Shown: piece by piece, positions 8,131 to 17,128 of the stretch
Layout: each line of letters opens with the position of its first letter
Numbering within the stretch: position 1 is the first letter of the stretch
From: Desulfolutivibrio sulfoxidireducens
GTDB taxonomy: Bacteria; Desulfobacterota; Desulfovibrionia; Desulfovibrionales; Desulfovibrionaceae
DNA length: 64,000 nucleotides
Direction: 5' to 3'
NCBI RefSeq assembly: GCF_013376475.1
Contig: NZ_CP045508.1
Span: 3,880,001 to 3,944,000 of the forward strand
Notes under the pieces: model-generated
What the model was told of the DNA's origin: nothing
The model's database searches: none
What the model saw: only the letters and a program-made list of their open reading frames with translations
Position numbers and translations under genes: made by a program

Positions 8131-8152
8131 CTGTAACATCCCTGTAACATCC
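8131..8152 (+). promoter_or_regulatory. Pho box: tandem direct repeat upstream of pstS
   Basis: CTGTAACATCC occurs twice in immediate succession (8131-8141 and 8142-8152). The 11-base spacing and CTGTNA core match PhoB-type Pho boxes. It sits 75-96 bases before the pstS start, as expected for an activator site. It predicts induction of pstSCA by phosphate starvation; a PhoB gene is not in the window. Confidence 0.75.
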
Positions 8153-8226
8153 CCCTCCTAGCCTTCACCCGTTCGATTGGGGTGACGGGATTCTTCCAAC
8201 ATGAAAAAAGCACAAGGAGACGGGTT

Positions 8227-9033
8227 ATGAAAAAATTGGCCGCCCTCGTCGCGACCTTCCTTCTGGTCGCGTCCAGCGCCTTCGCGGACACCACGGTAAA
8301 GGTCGACGGGTCCACCACGGTCCTGCCCATCATGCAGAAGATGGTCGAAGTCTACATGAAGGCCAACCCGAGCGTGAAGTTCACCGTGTCCGGCGGCGGT
8401 TCGGGCAACGGCATCAAGGCCATCATCGACGGGACCACGGACATCGCCATGGCCTCGCGCAAGATGAAGGACAAGGAGATCGCCCTGGCCAAGGAAAAGG
8501 GCGTGGCCGCCAAGGAAATCGTGGTGGCCATCGACGCCATCATCCCGGTGGTCAACCCGGCCAACAAGCTTTCCGGGGCCACCATCGAGCAGCTCAAGGA
8601 CCTCTACGCCGGCAAGGTCACCGAATGGAAGGCTCTGGGCGGCGAGGGTCCGGTGGTGGTCATCTCCCGCGACACCTCCTCGGGCACCTACGAGACCTGG
8701 GAAGAGCTGGTCATGAAGGGCGAGAAGGTCTTCCCGGGCGCCCTGCTGCAGGCCTCCAGCGGCGCCGTTGTCCAGGCCGTGAGCAAGAACAAGAACGCCA
8801 TCGGCTACGTGGGCGTGGGCTACCTCGACGCCTCCACCAAGCCCCTGTCCGTCAACGGCGTCGTCGGCAACGCCGAGACCGCCGCCTCGGGCAAGTACCC
8901 CATCGCCCGCGACCTGTACGTGTACGTCAACGGCGAGCCCAAGGGCGAGATCAAGAAGTTCCTGGACTTCGCCTTAAGCGCCGACGGTCAGAAGATCGTT
9001 CAGGAAGCCGGCTTCGTGCCCCTGAAGAAGTAG
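8227..9033 (+). CDS. pstS: Phosphate-binding periplasmic protein PstS
   Basis: The start is the ATG after AAGGAGACGGGTT; the upstream in-frame ATG at 8182 is not used because the signal peptide begins at MKKLAALVATFL. After cleavage near AFA-DTT the 268-residue precursor gives a periplasmic binding protein. Phosphate-contact motifs of the PstS family are visible: DGSTTVLPI, SGGGSGNGIKAI and RDTSSGTYETW. It captures phosphate and delivers it to PstC/PstA. It is first in the operon, behind a Pho box, and followed by a strong hairpin that may keep its mRNA level above that of the permeases. Confidence 0.93.
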   Translation: MKKLAALVATFLLVASSAFADTTVKVDGSTTVLPIMQKMVEVYMKANPSVKFTVSGGGSGNGIKAIIDGTTDIAMASRKMKDKEIALAKEKGVAAKEIVVAIDAIIPVVNPANKLSGATIEQLKDLYAGKVTEWKALGGEGPVVVISRDTSSGTYETWEELVMKGEKVFPGALLQASSGAVVQAVSKNKNAIGYVGVGYLDASTKPLSVNGVVGNAETAASGKYPIARDLYVYVNGEPKGEIKKFLDFALSADGQKIVQEAGFVPLKK

Positions 9034-9041
9034 CGCGCCCC

Positions 9042-9086
9042 CTCCGCCGCCGGGCCGGGGCCGTGGTCCCCGGCCGACGGCGGGAG
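9042..9086 (+). other. Intercistronic hairpin between pstS and pstC
   Basis: Inner stem GGCCGGGG / CCCCGGCC (9053-9060, 9068-9075) with outer pairing of CTCCGCCG and CGGCGGGAG. There is no T-run. Structures of this type often lie after the binding-protein gene in ABC operons and protect the upstream message; that role is inferred. Confidence 0.5.
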
Positions 9087-9138
9087 CGCTTCCCTCCCAA
9101 AATGTCTCCAAAAGCCCCCGCCAAGACAAGGTGACGCC

Positions 9139-10032
9139 ATGGCCGTAAGCCGAAAAGCCAAAGACTCCGTCATCCGCATCGCGTTCCTGGTCACCGCCCT
9201 GTCGTCCATCGTGGCCCTGGGGCTGATCATGCTCTACCTGTTCATCGAGGGCCTGCCCATCTTCGAGCACGTCTCGGTGACGGACTTTCTCTTCGGCCAC
9301 CTGTGGTATCCCACCTCGGATCCCCCGGAGTTCGGCATCTTCCCCCTGATCGTGGCCTCGGTGGCCGTGACCCTGGTGTCCTCGGCCCTGGCCATTCCCC
9401 TGGGGGTCATGACCGCCATTTACCTGGCCGAGATCGCCGGTCCCAGGACCAGGGGATTTTTCAAGCCGGTGGTGGAGCTGCTGGCCGCGCTGCCCTCGGT
9501 GGTCATCGGCTTTTTCGGCATGGTGGTGGTCGCGCCCTTCCTGCAGGAGACCTTCGACCTGGCCACGGGCCTGAACCTCTTCAACGCCGCGCTCATGCTG
9601 GCCTTTATGTCCGTGCCCACTATCTGTAGCGTCTCCGAGGACGCCATCTATTCCGTTCCGGCCGAGCTCAAGGAGGCCTCCCTGGCGCTCGGGGCCACCC
9701 ACTGGGAGACCATCTCCCGGGTGATCATCCCGGCCTCGCTTTCAGGCATAAGCACGGCCATCATCCTGGGCATGTCCCGGGCCATCGGCGAGACCATGGT
9801 GGTGCTCATGGTGGCCGGCGGCGCGGCCATGATTCCCAACTCCCTTTTTTCCCCGGTTCGGCCCATGCCGTCGAGCATCGCCGCGGAGATGGCCGAGGCG
9901 CCCTTCCGGGGCGAACATTATTACGCGCTTTTCGCCATCGGCATCGTGCTTTTCCTTTTCACCCTGCTTTTCAACATCATCGCCGACCACATCTCCGAGA
10001 AGCACAAGCAGGTCGGCGCGGCCACGCTGTAG
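9139..10032 (+). CDS. pstC: Phosphate ABC transporter permease PstC
   Basis: The 297-residue inner-membrane protein has about six transmembrane helices, the first being IAFLVTALSSIVALGLIML. The ABC-permease coupling loop is seen around EASLALGATHWETISRVI near residue 180, followed by the helix-rich C-terminus. It forms the phosphate channel with PstA. It lies 105 bases after pstS and 114 before pstA. Length is normal for PstC. Confidence 0.92.
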   Translation: MAVSRKAKDSVIRIAFLVTALSSIVALGLIMLYLFIEGLPIFEHVSVTDFLFGHLWYPTSDPPEFGIFPLIVASVAVTLVSSALAIPLGVMTAIYLAEIAGPRTRGFFKPVVELLAALPSVVIGFFGMVVVAPFLQETFDLATGLNLFNAALMLAFMSVPTICSVSEDAIYSVPAELKEASLALGATHWETISRVIIPASLSGISTAIILGMSRAIGETMVVLMVAGGAAMIPNSLFSPVRPMPSSIAAEMAEAPFRGEHYYALFAIGIVLFLFTLLFNIIADHISEKHKQVGAATL

Positions 10033-10081
10033 CGGCGCGGCTTCAAACGCATGCCCGGCATGTGAGAAGCGAAGAGTTTCC

Positions 10082-10150
10082 ATGAACTGGTTTTCCTCGT
10101 ATCCGAACCGGCCCGACGCAACCGGCGCACAGGAGGCTGATCGCCCATGA
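10082..10150 (+). CDS. Possible 22-codon upstream ORF coupled to pstA
   Basis: An ATG preceded by GAAGAG opens a 22-codon frame (MNWFSSYPNRPDATG...) whose TGA overlaps the pstA ATG as ATGA. It fills the pstC-pstA gap exactly. Such a frame could couple or tune PstA translation, but it may be chance. No domain is recognisable. Confidence 0.3.
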   Translation: MNWFSSYPNRPDATGAQEADRP

Positions 10151-11019
10151 CCATGCCCATCGGCGCGAGCAAACGCGCGCGAAACTCCACGCAGCGGATC
10201 ATGTGGGGCCTTTTCGGCGCCTCGTCGATCGTCAACCTCACGGCGCTTCTGATCATCTGTTCCTTTGTGCTCATAAACGGGCTTCCGGCCATCAACTGGA
10301 CGTTTCTGACCGAGGCCCCCACGGACTCCATGACCGCCGGCGGCATCTGGCCGTGCATCCTGGGAACGATCCTCCTAAGCCTGGGCACCATGGTCGTGGC
10401 CTTTCCCCTGGGCGTGGCCTCGGCCATCTACCTCAACGAATACGCCACCCCGGGCAAGATGGTGCGCATCATCCGCCTAGGAATCAGCAACCTGGCCGGG
10501 GTGCCGTCGGTGGTCTTCGGGCTTTTCGGCCTGGCCTTTTTCGTGACCTTTTTCGGCATGGGCGTGAGCATCCTGGCCGGCATTCTGACCCTGGGCATCC
10601 TGATCCTGCCGGTGATCATCGGCACGGCCGAGGAGGCGCTCAAGTCCGTGCCCCAGACCTACCGCGAGGCCTCCCTGGGCCTTGGGGCCACCAAATGGCA
10701 GACCATCCGGCTGGTGGTCCTGCCGGCGGCCATGCCGGGCATGCTCACCGGGGCCATCCTGGGGCTTTCCCGGGCCGCCGGAGAGACGGCGGCCATCATG
10801 TTCACGGCCTCGGTCTTTTTCACCCCCTATCTGCCCACCTCGGTCTTTGACAGCGTCATGGCCCTGCCCTACCATGTCTATGTCCTGGCCACGGCCGGGA
10901 CCGACATCGAAAAGACCCGGCCTCTGCAGTACGGCACCTCGCTGGTGCTCATCGTGCTGGTCCTGGGCATGAACCTGATCGCCATCCTGCTTCGGGCCAG
11001 ATTGCAGAAGCGCCGGTAG
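10147..11019 (+). CDS. pstA: Phosphate ABC transporter permease PstA
   Basis: The 290-residue inner-membrane protein has six predicted helices and the coupling loop EASLGLGATKWQTIRLVV near residue 175. It pairs with PstC. A ribosome site AGGAGG lies 11 bases upstream. The operon stops here at a strong terminator, without the ATPase pstB or the regulator phoU, which must be elsewhere in the genome if the system works. Confidence 0.92.
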   Translation: MTMPIGASKRARNSTQRIMWGLFGASSIVNLTALLIICSFVLINGLPAINWTFLTEAPTDSMTAGGIWPCILGTILLSLGTMVVAFPLGVASAIYLNEYATPGKMVRIIRLGISNLAGVPSVVFGLFGLAFFVTFFGMGVSILAGILTLGILILPVIIGTAEEALKSVPQTYREASLGLGATKWQTIRLVVLPAAMPGMLTGAILGLSRAAGETAAIMFTASVFFTPYLPTSVFDSVMALPYHVYVLATAGTDIEKTRPLQYGTSLVLIVLVLGMNLIAILLRARLQKRR

Positions 11020-11070
11020 AACAAAGGCCCGCGTGAAAAAAAGCCCCGGCCAATACCCTGTTCCCACGCC

Positions 11071-11113
11071 AAAAAGGCGGCCCGACGCCCATCACGTCGC
11101 GCCGCCTTTTTTT
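11071..11113 (+). terminator. Rho-independent terminator after pstA
   Basis: AAAAAGGCGGC (11071-11081) pairs with GCCGCCTTTTT (from 11101), with an inner CGACG/CGTCG stem and a run of seven T. It closes the pst operon. Confidence 0.9.
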
Positions 11114-11169
11114 GTGGCGCTCCCTCGGGAGCGTTTCGCCAACCCGCTGCAAAAAAAAGCGAGCCGCCC

Positions 11170-12372
11170 ATGAGTGAACCCCGCGCCCCGAAGAAGAACT
11201 ACGTCCTGGACACCAACGTCCTGATCGAAAACCCCCAAAGCCTGCTCACCCTGCGAAACGGCGCCGAAAACAACATCTTCATCCCCTATCACGTGCTCAT
11301 GGAGCTTGAGGGCCTCAAAAAGACCCCCAAGCTTCGGCACATCGTGTCCACCGTGATCCAGTTGCTCATGGAGCACCGCGACAAGATCACCTTCATCAAG
11401 AATGACAAGAGCCGGTCCCAGTTCACGGACATCGTGGACAACCACATCCTGGAGGAAATCGCGTCCGGAGGGATCGAGAACCCCATCCTGGTGACCAACG
11501 ACCGCATCCTCCAACTCCAGGCCGGCCTGGCCGGCATCGTCAGCGAGGAACTGCGCGACTCCAAGCCCTTCGAGTCCGAATCCCAGCGCTACACGGGCTT
11601 TGCCGAGGAGGGACAGCCCCCCGTGCCCAACTCCTTTTCCTGGCAGGGCGGCAAGCCCGTGTTGCACGCCCCGGACGGGGACAAGACCATCAACTACACC
11701 TGCGAGGTCTGGAACATCAAACCGCGCACGGTGTACCAGAACCTGGCCCTGGAACTCGTCTGCTCGCAGCACATCGACCTGGTGTCCATCCAAAGCGAGG
11801 CCGGTTACGGCAAGACCTATCTGGCCCTGGCCTCGGCCCTGTACGCGGTCCAGGAGAAAAAGCTCTTCGACAAGATCTACGTGCTCAAGCCGACCATCGA
11901 GATCGGGGCCAAGATGGGCTATCTGCCGGGAGACGTCTCGGAGAAGATGGAGCCCTACATGAAGTACATCTACGACCTCCTGGTCAAGCTGCACAAGTCC
12001 CGGGCTGCCAACAAGGTCTTTTTGAATCCCAACGACGACATCCTGCGCATCAATCCCAAGAAGTTCGAGATCCTGCCCCTGGCCTACGTGCGCGGCATGA
12101 ACATCGAAAACGCCTTCGTGATCATCGACGAGGCCCAGAACCTCTCGCGCACCGAGGTCCGGGCGATACTCACGCGCATGGGCGAGGGGGTCAAATGCCT
12201 GTGCCTGGGGGACACCTCCCAGGTGGACAACCCCTATCTCAATGAATCCAACAACGGCCTGAACTGGATCGTCCGAAAATTCAAAGGGCTGCCAAACTAC
12301 GGGCACATCGTGCTCAAGGGCGACAAGTCGCGTGGGCCCATCACGGACATGGTCCTGAAGTCCAGGTTGTAG
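11170..12372 (+). CDS. PIN-PhoH fusion (YlaK/PhoH2-like RNA helicase/ribonuclease)
   Basis: This 400-residue cytoplasmic protein joins an N-terminal PIN nuclease domain (YVLDTNVLIE with Asp14, IPYHVLMELEGL, and VTNDRILQ) to a PhoH ATPase domain. The ATPase shows a Walker A loop SEAGYGKTYLAL (Lys215) and Walker B AFVIIDEAQNLSR, plus CLGDTSQVD. PhoH2 proteins of this build are ATP-dependent RNA-unwinding ribonucleases. It has its own unit after the pst terminator; the link to phosphate is only by position and by the historic name. No antitoxin partner is seen beside it. Confidence 0.88.
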   Translation: MSEPRAPKKNYVLDTNVLIENPQSLLTLRNGAENNIFIPYHVLMELEGLKKTPKLRHIVSTVIQLLMEHRDKITFIKNDKSRSQFTDIVDNHILEEIASGGIENPILVTNDRILQLQAGLAGIVSEELRDSKPFESESQRYTGFAEEGQPPVPNSFSWQGGKPVLHAPDGDKTINYTCEVWNIKPRTVYQNLALELVCSQHIDLVSIQSEAGYGKTYLALASALYAVQEKKLFDKIYVLKPTIEIGAKMGYLPGDVSEKMEPYMKYIYDLLVKLHKSRAANKVFLNPNDDILRINPKKFEILPLAYVRGMNIENAFVIIDEAQNLSRTEVRAILTRMGEGVKCLCLGDTSQVDNPYLNESNNGLNWIVRKFKGLPNYGHIVLKGDKSRGPITDMVLKSRL

Positions 12373-12651
12373 CCGGCCTGTGGGGGGCGGCGCCTCCCCC
12401 CCGCGGTGATCCTCTCGCATGCCGGCCTCGAGTTTGCGACCGCGTCCCTCCCGCCATCCCCCCGCCCCGGGGCCGTGGCCCTCGGCACGCCGCCGGCCCT
12501 TGGGCGCGCCTGGCCGCCTTCCCGCCCGCGTCCTGGCCCCGAGGGCTCGCGGACATACCCGGACAGCCGCGCGCTCTTCTTGACGAGGAGGCGAAAACTC
12601 CATAGTTTTCCGGAAAGATACGGCAGAAGAAACCGGCCGTGAAATCGCCAC

Positions 12652-13938
12652 ATGAATACGACCCCGTCTCCCGCCGAAGGGATACCCACACGCGGTCTCA
12701 CGGAGGACCGAGCCTACGCCACCGCCTTCGTGGCCAGACAGCCCATCTTTGACACACGCCAGAAGGTGCGCGGCTACGAACTCCTGTTCCGGGACAGCGC
12801 GGAATCCCTCTGCGCCCGGTTCGCCGACCAGTGCCAGGCCACCATGAAGGTCATCGCCGACGCCTACGTCTGCCTGGGGCCGGACATGGCCGGCGGGACG
12901 AAGATCATGGTCAATTTCAGCCGATCGGGCATCCTGGACCAGTTGCCCTACGCCCTGCCCCCTGGCCGCACGGTCATCGAATTCGGGGAGTGTTTTCTTC
13001 CGGACAAGGACCTGCTCGCGGCCCTGCGCAAGCTCAAATCGGACGGCTACATGTTTTCCCTGGACGGCTTCCACGATGTCGGCGGCTGCGGCCCCCTGGT
13101 GGCCCTGGCCGACATCATCAAGGTGGACGTGCTGGACCAGACGCCCGGCGAGGTGGCGGCCATCCTCGACGCCGTGGGGCCGGCCGGCCCGATCCTTCTG
13201 GCCAAGCGGGTGGAGACGGCACACCTTTTCGAGATGTCCAAGGCCATGGGATTCACCTGGTTCCAGGGCTTTTTTTTCCAGCGTCCCGAGATTGTTCCCG
13301 GCCGCAAGCTTTACTCCAACCAGCAGTCCCGGCTCAAACTGTTCCGCCTGATCGAGCGCGAGGACCTGGAACTCGAAAAGGTGGCCGAGATCATCCAGTC
13401 CGACGTGTCCATCAGCTACCGGCTCTTGTCCCTGCTCAACTCCGCCGCCTTCGGCCTGCCCCAGAAGGTGACTTCCATCGAGCGGGCCATCATGATGCTT
13501 GGCTGGAAGTCGCTACGCAACTGGCTGCGGGTGATCATTTTCACCGACCTGGCCCCGCGGGGGAAAACCCGGGAGTTGTCCTTCACCTCGGTTCTGCGGG
13601 GCCGGTTCATGGAGACGGCGGCCGAGGCCCACCATGCCCCGGTCTCCCCCGCGACGCTGTTCCTTCTGGGCCTTTTCTCCCTTCTCGACGCCATGCTCGA
13701 CCTGCCCATGCGCGAGATCGTGACCTCCCTGCCCATCGAGGAGGAACTCAAGGAGGCCCTGTGCGGCGAGCACAACATCCACGCCGACTGGGCCGAGTTG
13801 GCGAAATGCTTTGAAACGGCCGACTGGCGACGGCTTGACGCCTTTGTCGAGGCCCTGGGGCTCGATCCCGCCCTGGTGGCCAAGTGTTATCACGAGGCCC
13901 TGACCTGGACCAATTCCTTCTTTCTGCTCAATATTTGA
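12652..13938 (+). CDS. EAL-HDOD signalling protein (YuxH-type) with degenerate EAL domain
   Basis: The 428-residue protein begins with an EAL-like domain (FVARQPIFDTRQKVRGYELLFR). Key catalytic positions are altered: the AEGVE signature reads AKRVE and the DDFG motif reads DGFHDV, so c-di-GMP hydrolysis is unlikely. The C-terminal half is an HDOD domain (DVSISYRLLSLLNSAAFG, then SIERAIMMLGWKSLRNW). It is probably a scaffold or c-di-GMP reader. The next gene, a GGDEF response regulator, begins 17 bases later, so they are likely one operon. The 279 bases upstream (12373-12651) show no clear feature. Confidence 0.85.
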   Translation: MNTTPSPAEGIPTRGLTEDRAYATAFVARQPIFDTRQKVRGYELLFRDSAESLCARFADQCQATMKVIADAYVCLGPDMAGGTKIMVNFSRSGILDQLPYALPPGRTVIEFGECFLPDKDLLAALRKLKSDGYMFSLDGFHDVGGCGPLVALADIIKVDVLDQTPGEVAAILDAVGPAGPILLAKRVETAHLFEMSKAMGFTWFQGFFFQRPEIVPGRKLYSNQQSRLKLFRLIEREDLELEKVAEIIQSDVSISYRLLSLLNSAAFGLPQKVTSIERAIMMLGWKSLRNWLRVIIFTDLAPRGKTRELSFTSVLRGRFMETAAEAHHAPVSPATLFLLGLFSLLDAMLDLPMREIVTSLPIEEELKEALCGEHNIHADWAELAKCFETADWRRLDAFVEALGLDPALVAKCYHEALTWTNSFFLLNI

Positions 13939-13955
13939 CCATCCCCAGGAGGCCC

Positions 13956-15590
13956 ATGCCCATCACGGACAATATGGCCGCGGCGCTCAAGGAAACCTCG
14001 ATCCTCTATGTCGAGGACGATCCGGTGGCCACGGCCCTGACCCAGGCCACCCTGGGCGCGCGGGTCAAGACCCTGTACCTCGCCGAAAACGGGCGTGACG
14101 GGCTCATGGCCTTTGTCCGCTTCAACCCGGATGTGGTGGTCACCGACATCCGCATGCCCAAGATGGACGGCATCGCCATGGCCGCGGCCATGCGGGAGAT
14201 GCGCCCGGAGACGCCGATCGTCGTCACCACCTCCCTGGACAATCCGGAGCTTTTGCGCAAGGCCATGAAGCTGGGCATAGGCAGCTATGTGCTCAAGCCC
14301 TTCGACCCGGACGGGCTTGCCGAGATCGTGGGCCGGCACGCCGTGTCGGCGCGCCATCGCGTGGAACTGGAGAAGCACAAACGCCTGGGCGAACTGCTCC
14401 TGGACAACCTGCCCAATCCGGCCATGCTCCTTGACCGGGACACGGGGCGGGTGCTTTCGGCCAACGGCTTCGCCGTGCGCCTGGGCCTGCCCCCGGGCAC
14501 GGCCATGGCCCAGACGGCCTTCTCGGGTCCCTTTTCACACGCCGAGCAAAGCGGCCAGTTGACCGATTTCCATTCCGGGTCCCATGTGGACTTTCCGGGC
14601 GTGCCGGCCTTCGATCGCCTGTGGGACGTGAACATCGATCCGGTCACCGATTCCGTGCTCCTTTTTTTTGCCGTGGACATCACCGAGCGCCAGCGCATCA
14701 AGGAGGAATTACAGCGGGAAAAGGCGTTTATCGCCGCCATCCTGGAGAATTCCCATGACGGCATCGCCGTGGTCTCCCCCGAGGGCCTGGTCAGGTTCAT
14801 AAGCCCCGGCATGGAGCGGCTCTTCGGGTACACCCTGGACGAGATGACCCAGCTTGCCCCATGGGCGGAAGCGGTCATCCCGGGGAAGGCCGACCGCGCC
14901 CTGTTCATCGATGTATGGCGCGAAGGCGGCAACGCGGACGCCGACCACATCTTCCCCATCCTGCACAAGACCGGGGAGCGCCGGTATTGCCGTCTGCAGA
15001 CCTCGCGCATGCCCGGGGGCGACGTGGTCATCAACGGCCAGGACATTACCGGCATCAAGCTGGCCGAGGAACGCATCCGGCACATGGCCCTGCACGATCC
15101 CTTGACCGGTCTGCCCAACCGCCAGCTTCTCCAGGACCGCCTGCTGCACGCCCTGGCCCAAGGCAAACGCCGCAACACGCTCACGGCGATTTTGTATATC
15201 GACCTGGACCGTTTCAAGGACATAAACGACGCCTACGGCCACGATGCGGGCGACGTGGTGCTCGGGCACACGGCGGAGCGCCTGGCGCGCTGCGTGCGCG
15301 AGGCGGACACGGTGGCCCGCATGGGCGGCGACGAGTTCGTGATTGTCCTGCCGGAGTTGACGAAAAAAGAGGAGGCGTCCGAGGTGGCCTCCCGGGTGCT
15401 TGCGACCCTGGCCCAGCCGGTGGTCATGGAGGATCGAAGCCATGTCCTGGGGGCCAGCATCGGCATCGCCATGCATCCCGGCGACGGGGCCTATCCGGAC
15501 GAGATCCTGCGCAAGGCCGACCGGGCCATGTACGAGACCAAAAAGGCCGGGGGCATGGGGTACCGATTTTTCACGGAACCGCCGGCCTGA
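13956..15590 (+). CDS. Response regulator with PAS and GGDEF (diguanylate cyclase)
   Basis: The start follows AGGAGGCCC. The 544-residue protein has a receiver domain (phosphoacceptor Asp64 in VVVTDIRMP, Lys in YVLKPF), a variable PAS-like middle, a clear PAS domain at about 250-370 (ILENSHDGIAVVSPEG), and a GGDEF domain. The active-site GGDEF is intact at 457-461 and an inhibitory RxxD site lies at 448-451 (READ), so it should make c-di-GMP with product feedback. Activation is probably by a histidine kinase outside this operon. It pairs with the EAL-HDOD gene just upstream. Confidence 0.92.
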   Translation: MPITDNMAAALKETSILYVEDDPVATALTQATLGARVKTLYLAENGRDGLMAFVRFNPDVVVTDIRMPKMDGIAMAAAMREMRPETPIVVTTSLDNPELLRKAMKLGIGSYVLKPFDPDGLAEIVGRHAVSARHRVELEKHKRLGELLLDNLPNPAMLLDRDTGRVLSANGFAVRLGLPPGTAMAQTAFSGPFSHAEQSGQLTDFHSGSHVDFPGVPAFDRLWDVNIDPVTDSVLLFFAVDITERQRIKEELQREKAFIAAILENSHDGIAVVSPEGLVRFISPGMERLFGYTLDEMTQLAPWAEAVIPGKADRALFIDVWREGGNADADHIFPILHKTGERRYCRLQTSRMPGGDVVINGQDITGIKLAEERIRHMALHDPLTGLPNRQLLQDRLLHALAQGKRRNTLTAILYIDLDRFKDINDAYGHDAGDVVLGHTAERLARCVREADTVARMGGDEFVIVLPELTKKEEASEVASRVLATLAQPVVMEDRSHVLGASIGIAMHPGDGAYPDEILRKADRAMYETKKAGGMGYRFFTEPPA

Positions 15591-15615
15591 CGAACCCCTC
15601 TGCGGTCGCGTCCGT

Positions 15616-15654
15616 AAAAAAGACCGGCCGGGACGCCTGGTGTCCGGGCCGGTC
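15616..15654 (-). terminator. Terminator for the minus-strand EF-hand gene
   Basis: GACCGGCC (15622-15629) pairs with GGCCGGTC (15647-15654), with partial inner pairing. On the minus strand it is followed by TTTTTT (complement of 15616-15621). It may also serve the convergent GGDEF gene. Confidence 0.75.
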
Positions 15655-15692
15655 CGATGGCGCGGGCGGAATGCGCCGCGGCCGTGAATTTC

Positions 15693-16244
15693 TTATTTCT
15701 TGTGCCGGGGGGTTCCGGAAAGGCCGAAATCGTTTGGCGGCACCACGTCGTTGATGTTCAACGCCCGGGCCTTGTCGAGGCATTTCCTGGCGTTCGCGTC
15801 GTCGCCCAGGCGCATGAAGGCGATGCCCCGGTTGTAGTAGGCGTAGCTTAAATAATCCACGCACAGGTTGCCCTGGGCGATGGCCTCGCCGAGCACGGCC
15901 GCGGCCTCCCGGTTGTTCCCGGCAACCAGGGCCTCGGTGCCCTTCATATACAGCACCATGCCGGTTTTGTCGGAGCACTTCCACCACTGGGCCTTGGTCT
16001 TGGCGCCCCTGGCCGTGCCCATGGCCGCGTATTCGCCCGGGTCCACCTTGCCGTCCTTCGTCACGTCCACGACGGCGAAGACCTCGACGGTCAGGTTGGG
16101 GTTGAATATCACCATCTCCTCGAAGACGATTCCCCCGTCCTTGTTTCTGTCCACGTTGCCAAACGGGGGTTTCTGCCAGGCGTATCCCGAAACGGCCACG
16201 GCCAGCATGATAACAAAGACCAGACTTCCAAGCGTTTTTCTCAT
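15693..16244 (-). CDS. Exported EF-hand plus TPR protein
   Basis: Starts at MRKTLGSLV after AAGGAGGAGGAC. The 183-residue protein has an N-terminal signal peptide (about 22 residues) and two EF-hand loops: DRNKDGGIVFEE at 32-43 and DVTKDGKVDPGE at 60-71, both with the acidic ligands of calcium loops. The C-terminal half has one or two TPR-like helices (YYNRGIAFMRLGDDANARKCL). It is probably a periplasmic calcium-responsive or scaffold protein. The second loop fits the consensus better than the first. Function unknown. Confidence 0.7.
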   Translation of the reverse strand: MRKTLGSLVFVIMLAVAVSGYAWQKPPFGNVDRNKDGGIVFEEMVIFNPNLTVEVFAVVDVTKDGKVDPGEYAAMGTARGAKTKAQWWKCSDKTGMVLYMKGTEALVAGNNREAAAVLGEAIAQGNLCVDYLSYAYYNRGIAFMRLGDDANARKCLDKARALNINDVVPPNDFGLSGTPRHKK

Positions 16245-16480
16245 GTCCTCCTCCTTCAGTGTAGGGAACGGCAACGGTATGGGGAACCTAACGCATTTGG
16301 CCGCGACCCGCATCCTTTTTTCCAGGCGGGTCCTGGTCTGGGGGCAAAAAAATGGGGAGGGGAAGACGCGTGGTGGGCGCACAACGGAAAAAAAGCCTTC
16401 CCCGGCCGGTTTCAGCGTCCGCAGGCGGATCAGGCGGCCATGCGCCGCCGCAAAGAGCGGGAAAGCCGCGAGCGTCCTCG

Positions 16481-17128
16481 TCAGTTCGGATGCGGGGTCT
16501 CTTCCGGAGTCAGGCGGGCCAGGGTGTCGGGCTTGACGATGCGGTCATTGGGTTCGGTGACGTAGTGCTCGATGAGCGACTGCCAGAGCCGGTACCCGCC
16601 GGGCTTTAAGTGGACGCCGTCGGAGGTCAGTTCCTTGTTGAGCGTCCCTCCGGAAAGAAAATGGGAGTGCAGGTCCACGTAGACGCAGTTCTGGCTGCGT
16701 CCGCACAGGGCCTCCAGGCCTTTGTTGAACTCCACGATCTTGTCGTTGCTTAAGTCCTTGCGATTGACCACGGGCAAAAGGCTCTGGACGAAGATCATGG
16801 TGTCCGGGGACCCCGCGTTGATGCGCCGGATGATCTTCTCGTAGCGATCAAGAATGACCTTGATATCGCTATGAATTTCGTTGATCCCTTCCAGGATGAA
16901 AACCTTGTCGGGATGCAGATCGAGGACAGGCTGAATGGAGGCCAGGATCTTGGAGGTGTTGTTGCTGACGGCGCCCTTGTTGACCACGTCCTTGAAACCG
17001 CCCACATATTTCCATCCCGCGGTCTGGCTGCTGCCGAGAAACACCACCGTGGCCCCGGCCGGACTGATCAAGGCGAGAAAAAAAATAACCGCCGTGACGC
17101 CCGCACGGACGCAACACTCCCTGGACAT
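16481..17128 (-). CDS. Exported SGNH-type hydrolase
   Basis: Starts at MSRECCVRAGV; the 215-residue protein has a signal peptide ending near SPAGA. Blocks of the SGNH family are VVFLGSSQTAGW (block I, with Asp replaced by Ser and Ser34 the likely nucleophile), ILEGINEIHSD (block III, GxN form) and SDGVHLKPGGY (block V, Asp and His). It probably acts on an acylated envelope component. It is transcribed away from the GAF-HD-GYP gene. Confidence 0.7.
   Translation of the reverse strand: MSRECCVRAGVTAVIFFLALISPAGATVVFLGSSQTAGWKYVGGFKDVVNKGAVSNNTSKILASIQPVLDLHPDKVFILEGINEIHSDIKVILDRYEKIIRRINAGSPDTMIFVQSLLPVVNRKDLSNDKIVEFNKGLEALCGRSQNCVYVDLHSHFLSGGTLNKELTSDGVHLKPGGYRLWQSLIEHYVTEPNDRIVKPDTLARLTPEETPHPN

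Noticed and set aside
11092-13224. 700-codon minus-strand frame across the PhoH and EAL-HDOD genes
   Set aside because: Composition is typical of an antisense shadow (His/Gly/Asp-rich) and the plus strand carries two well-recognised genes.
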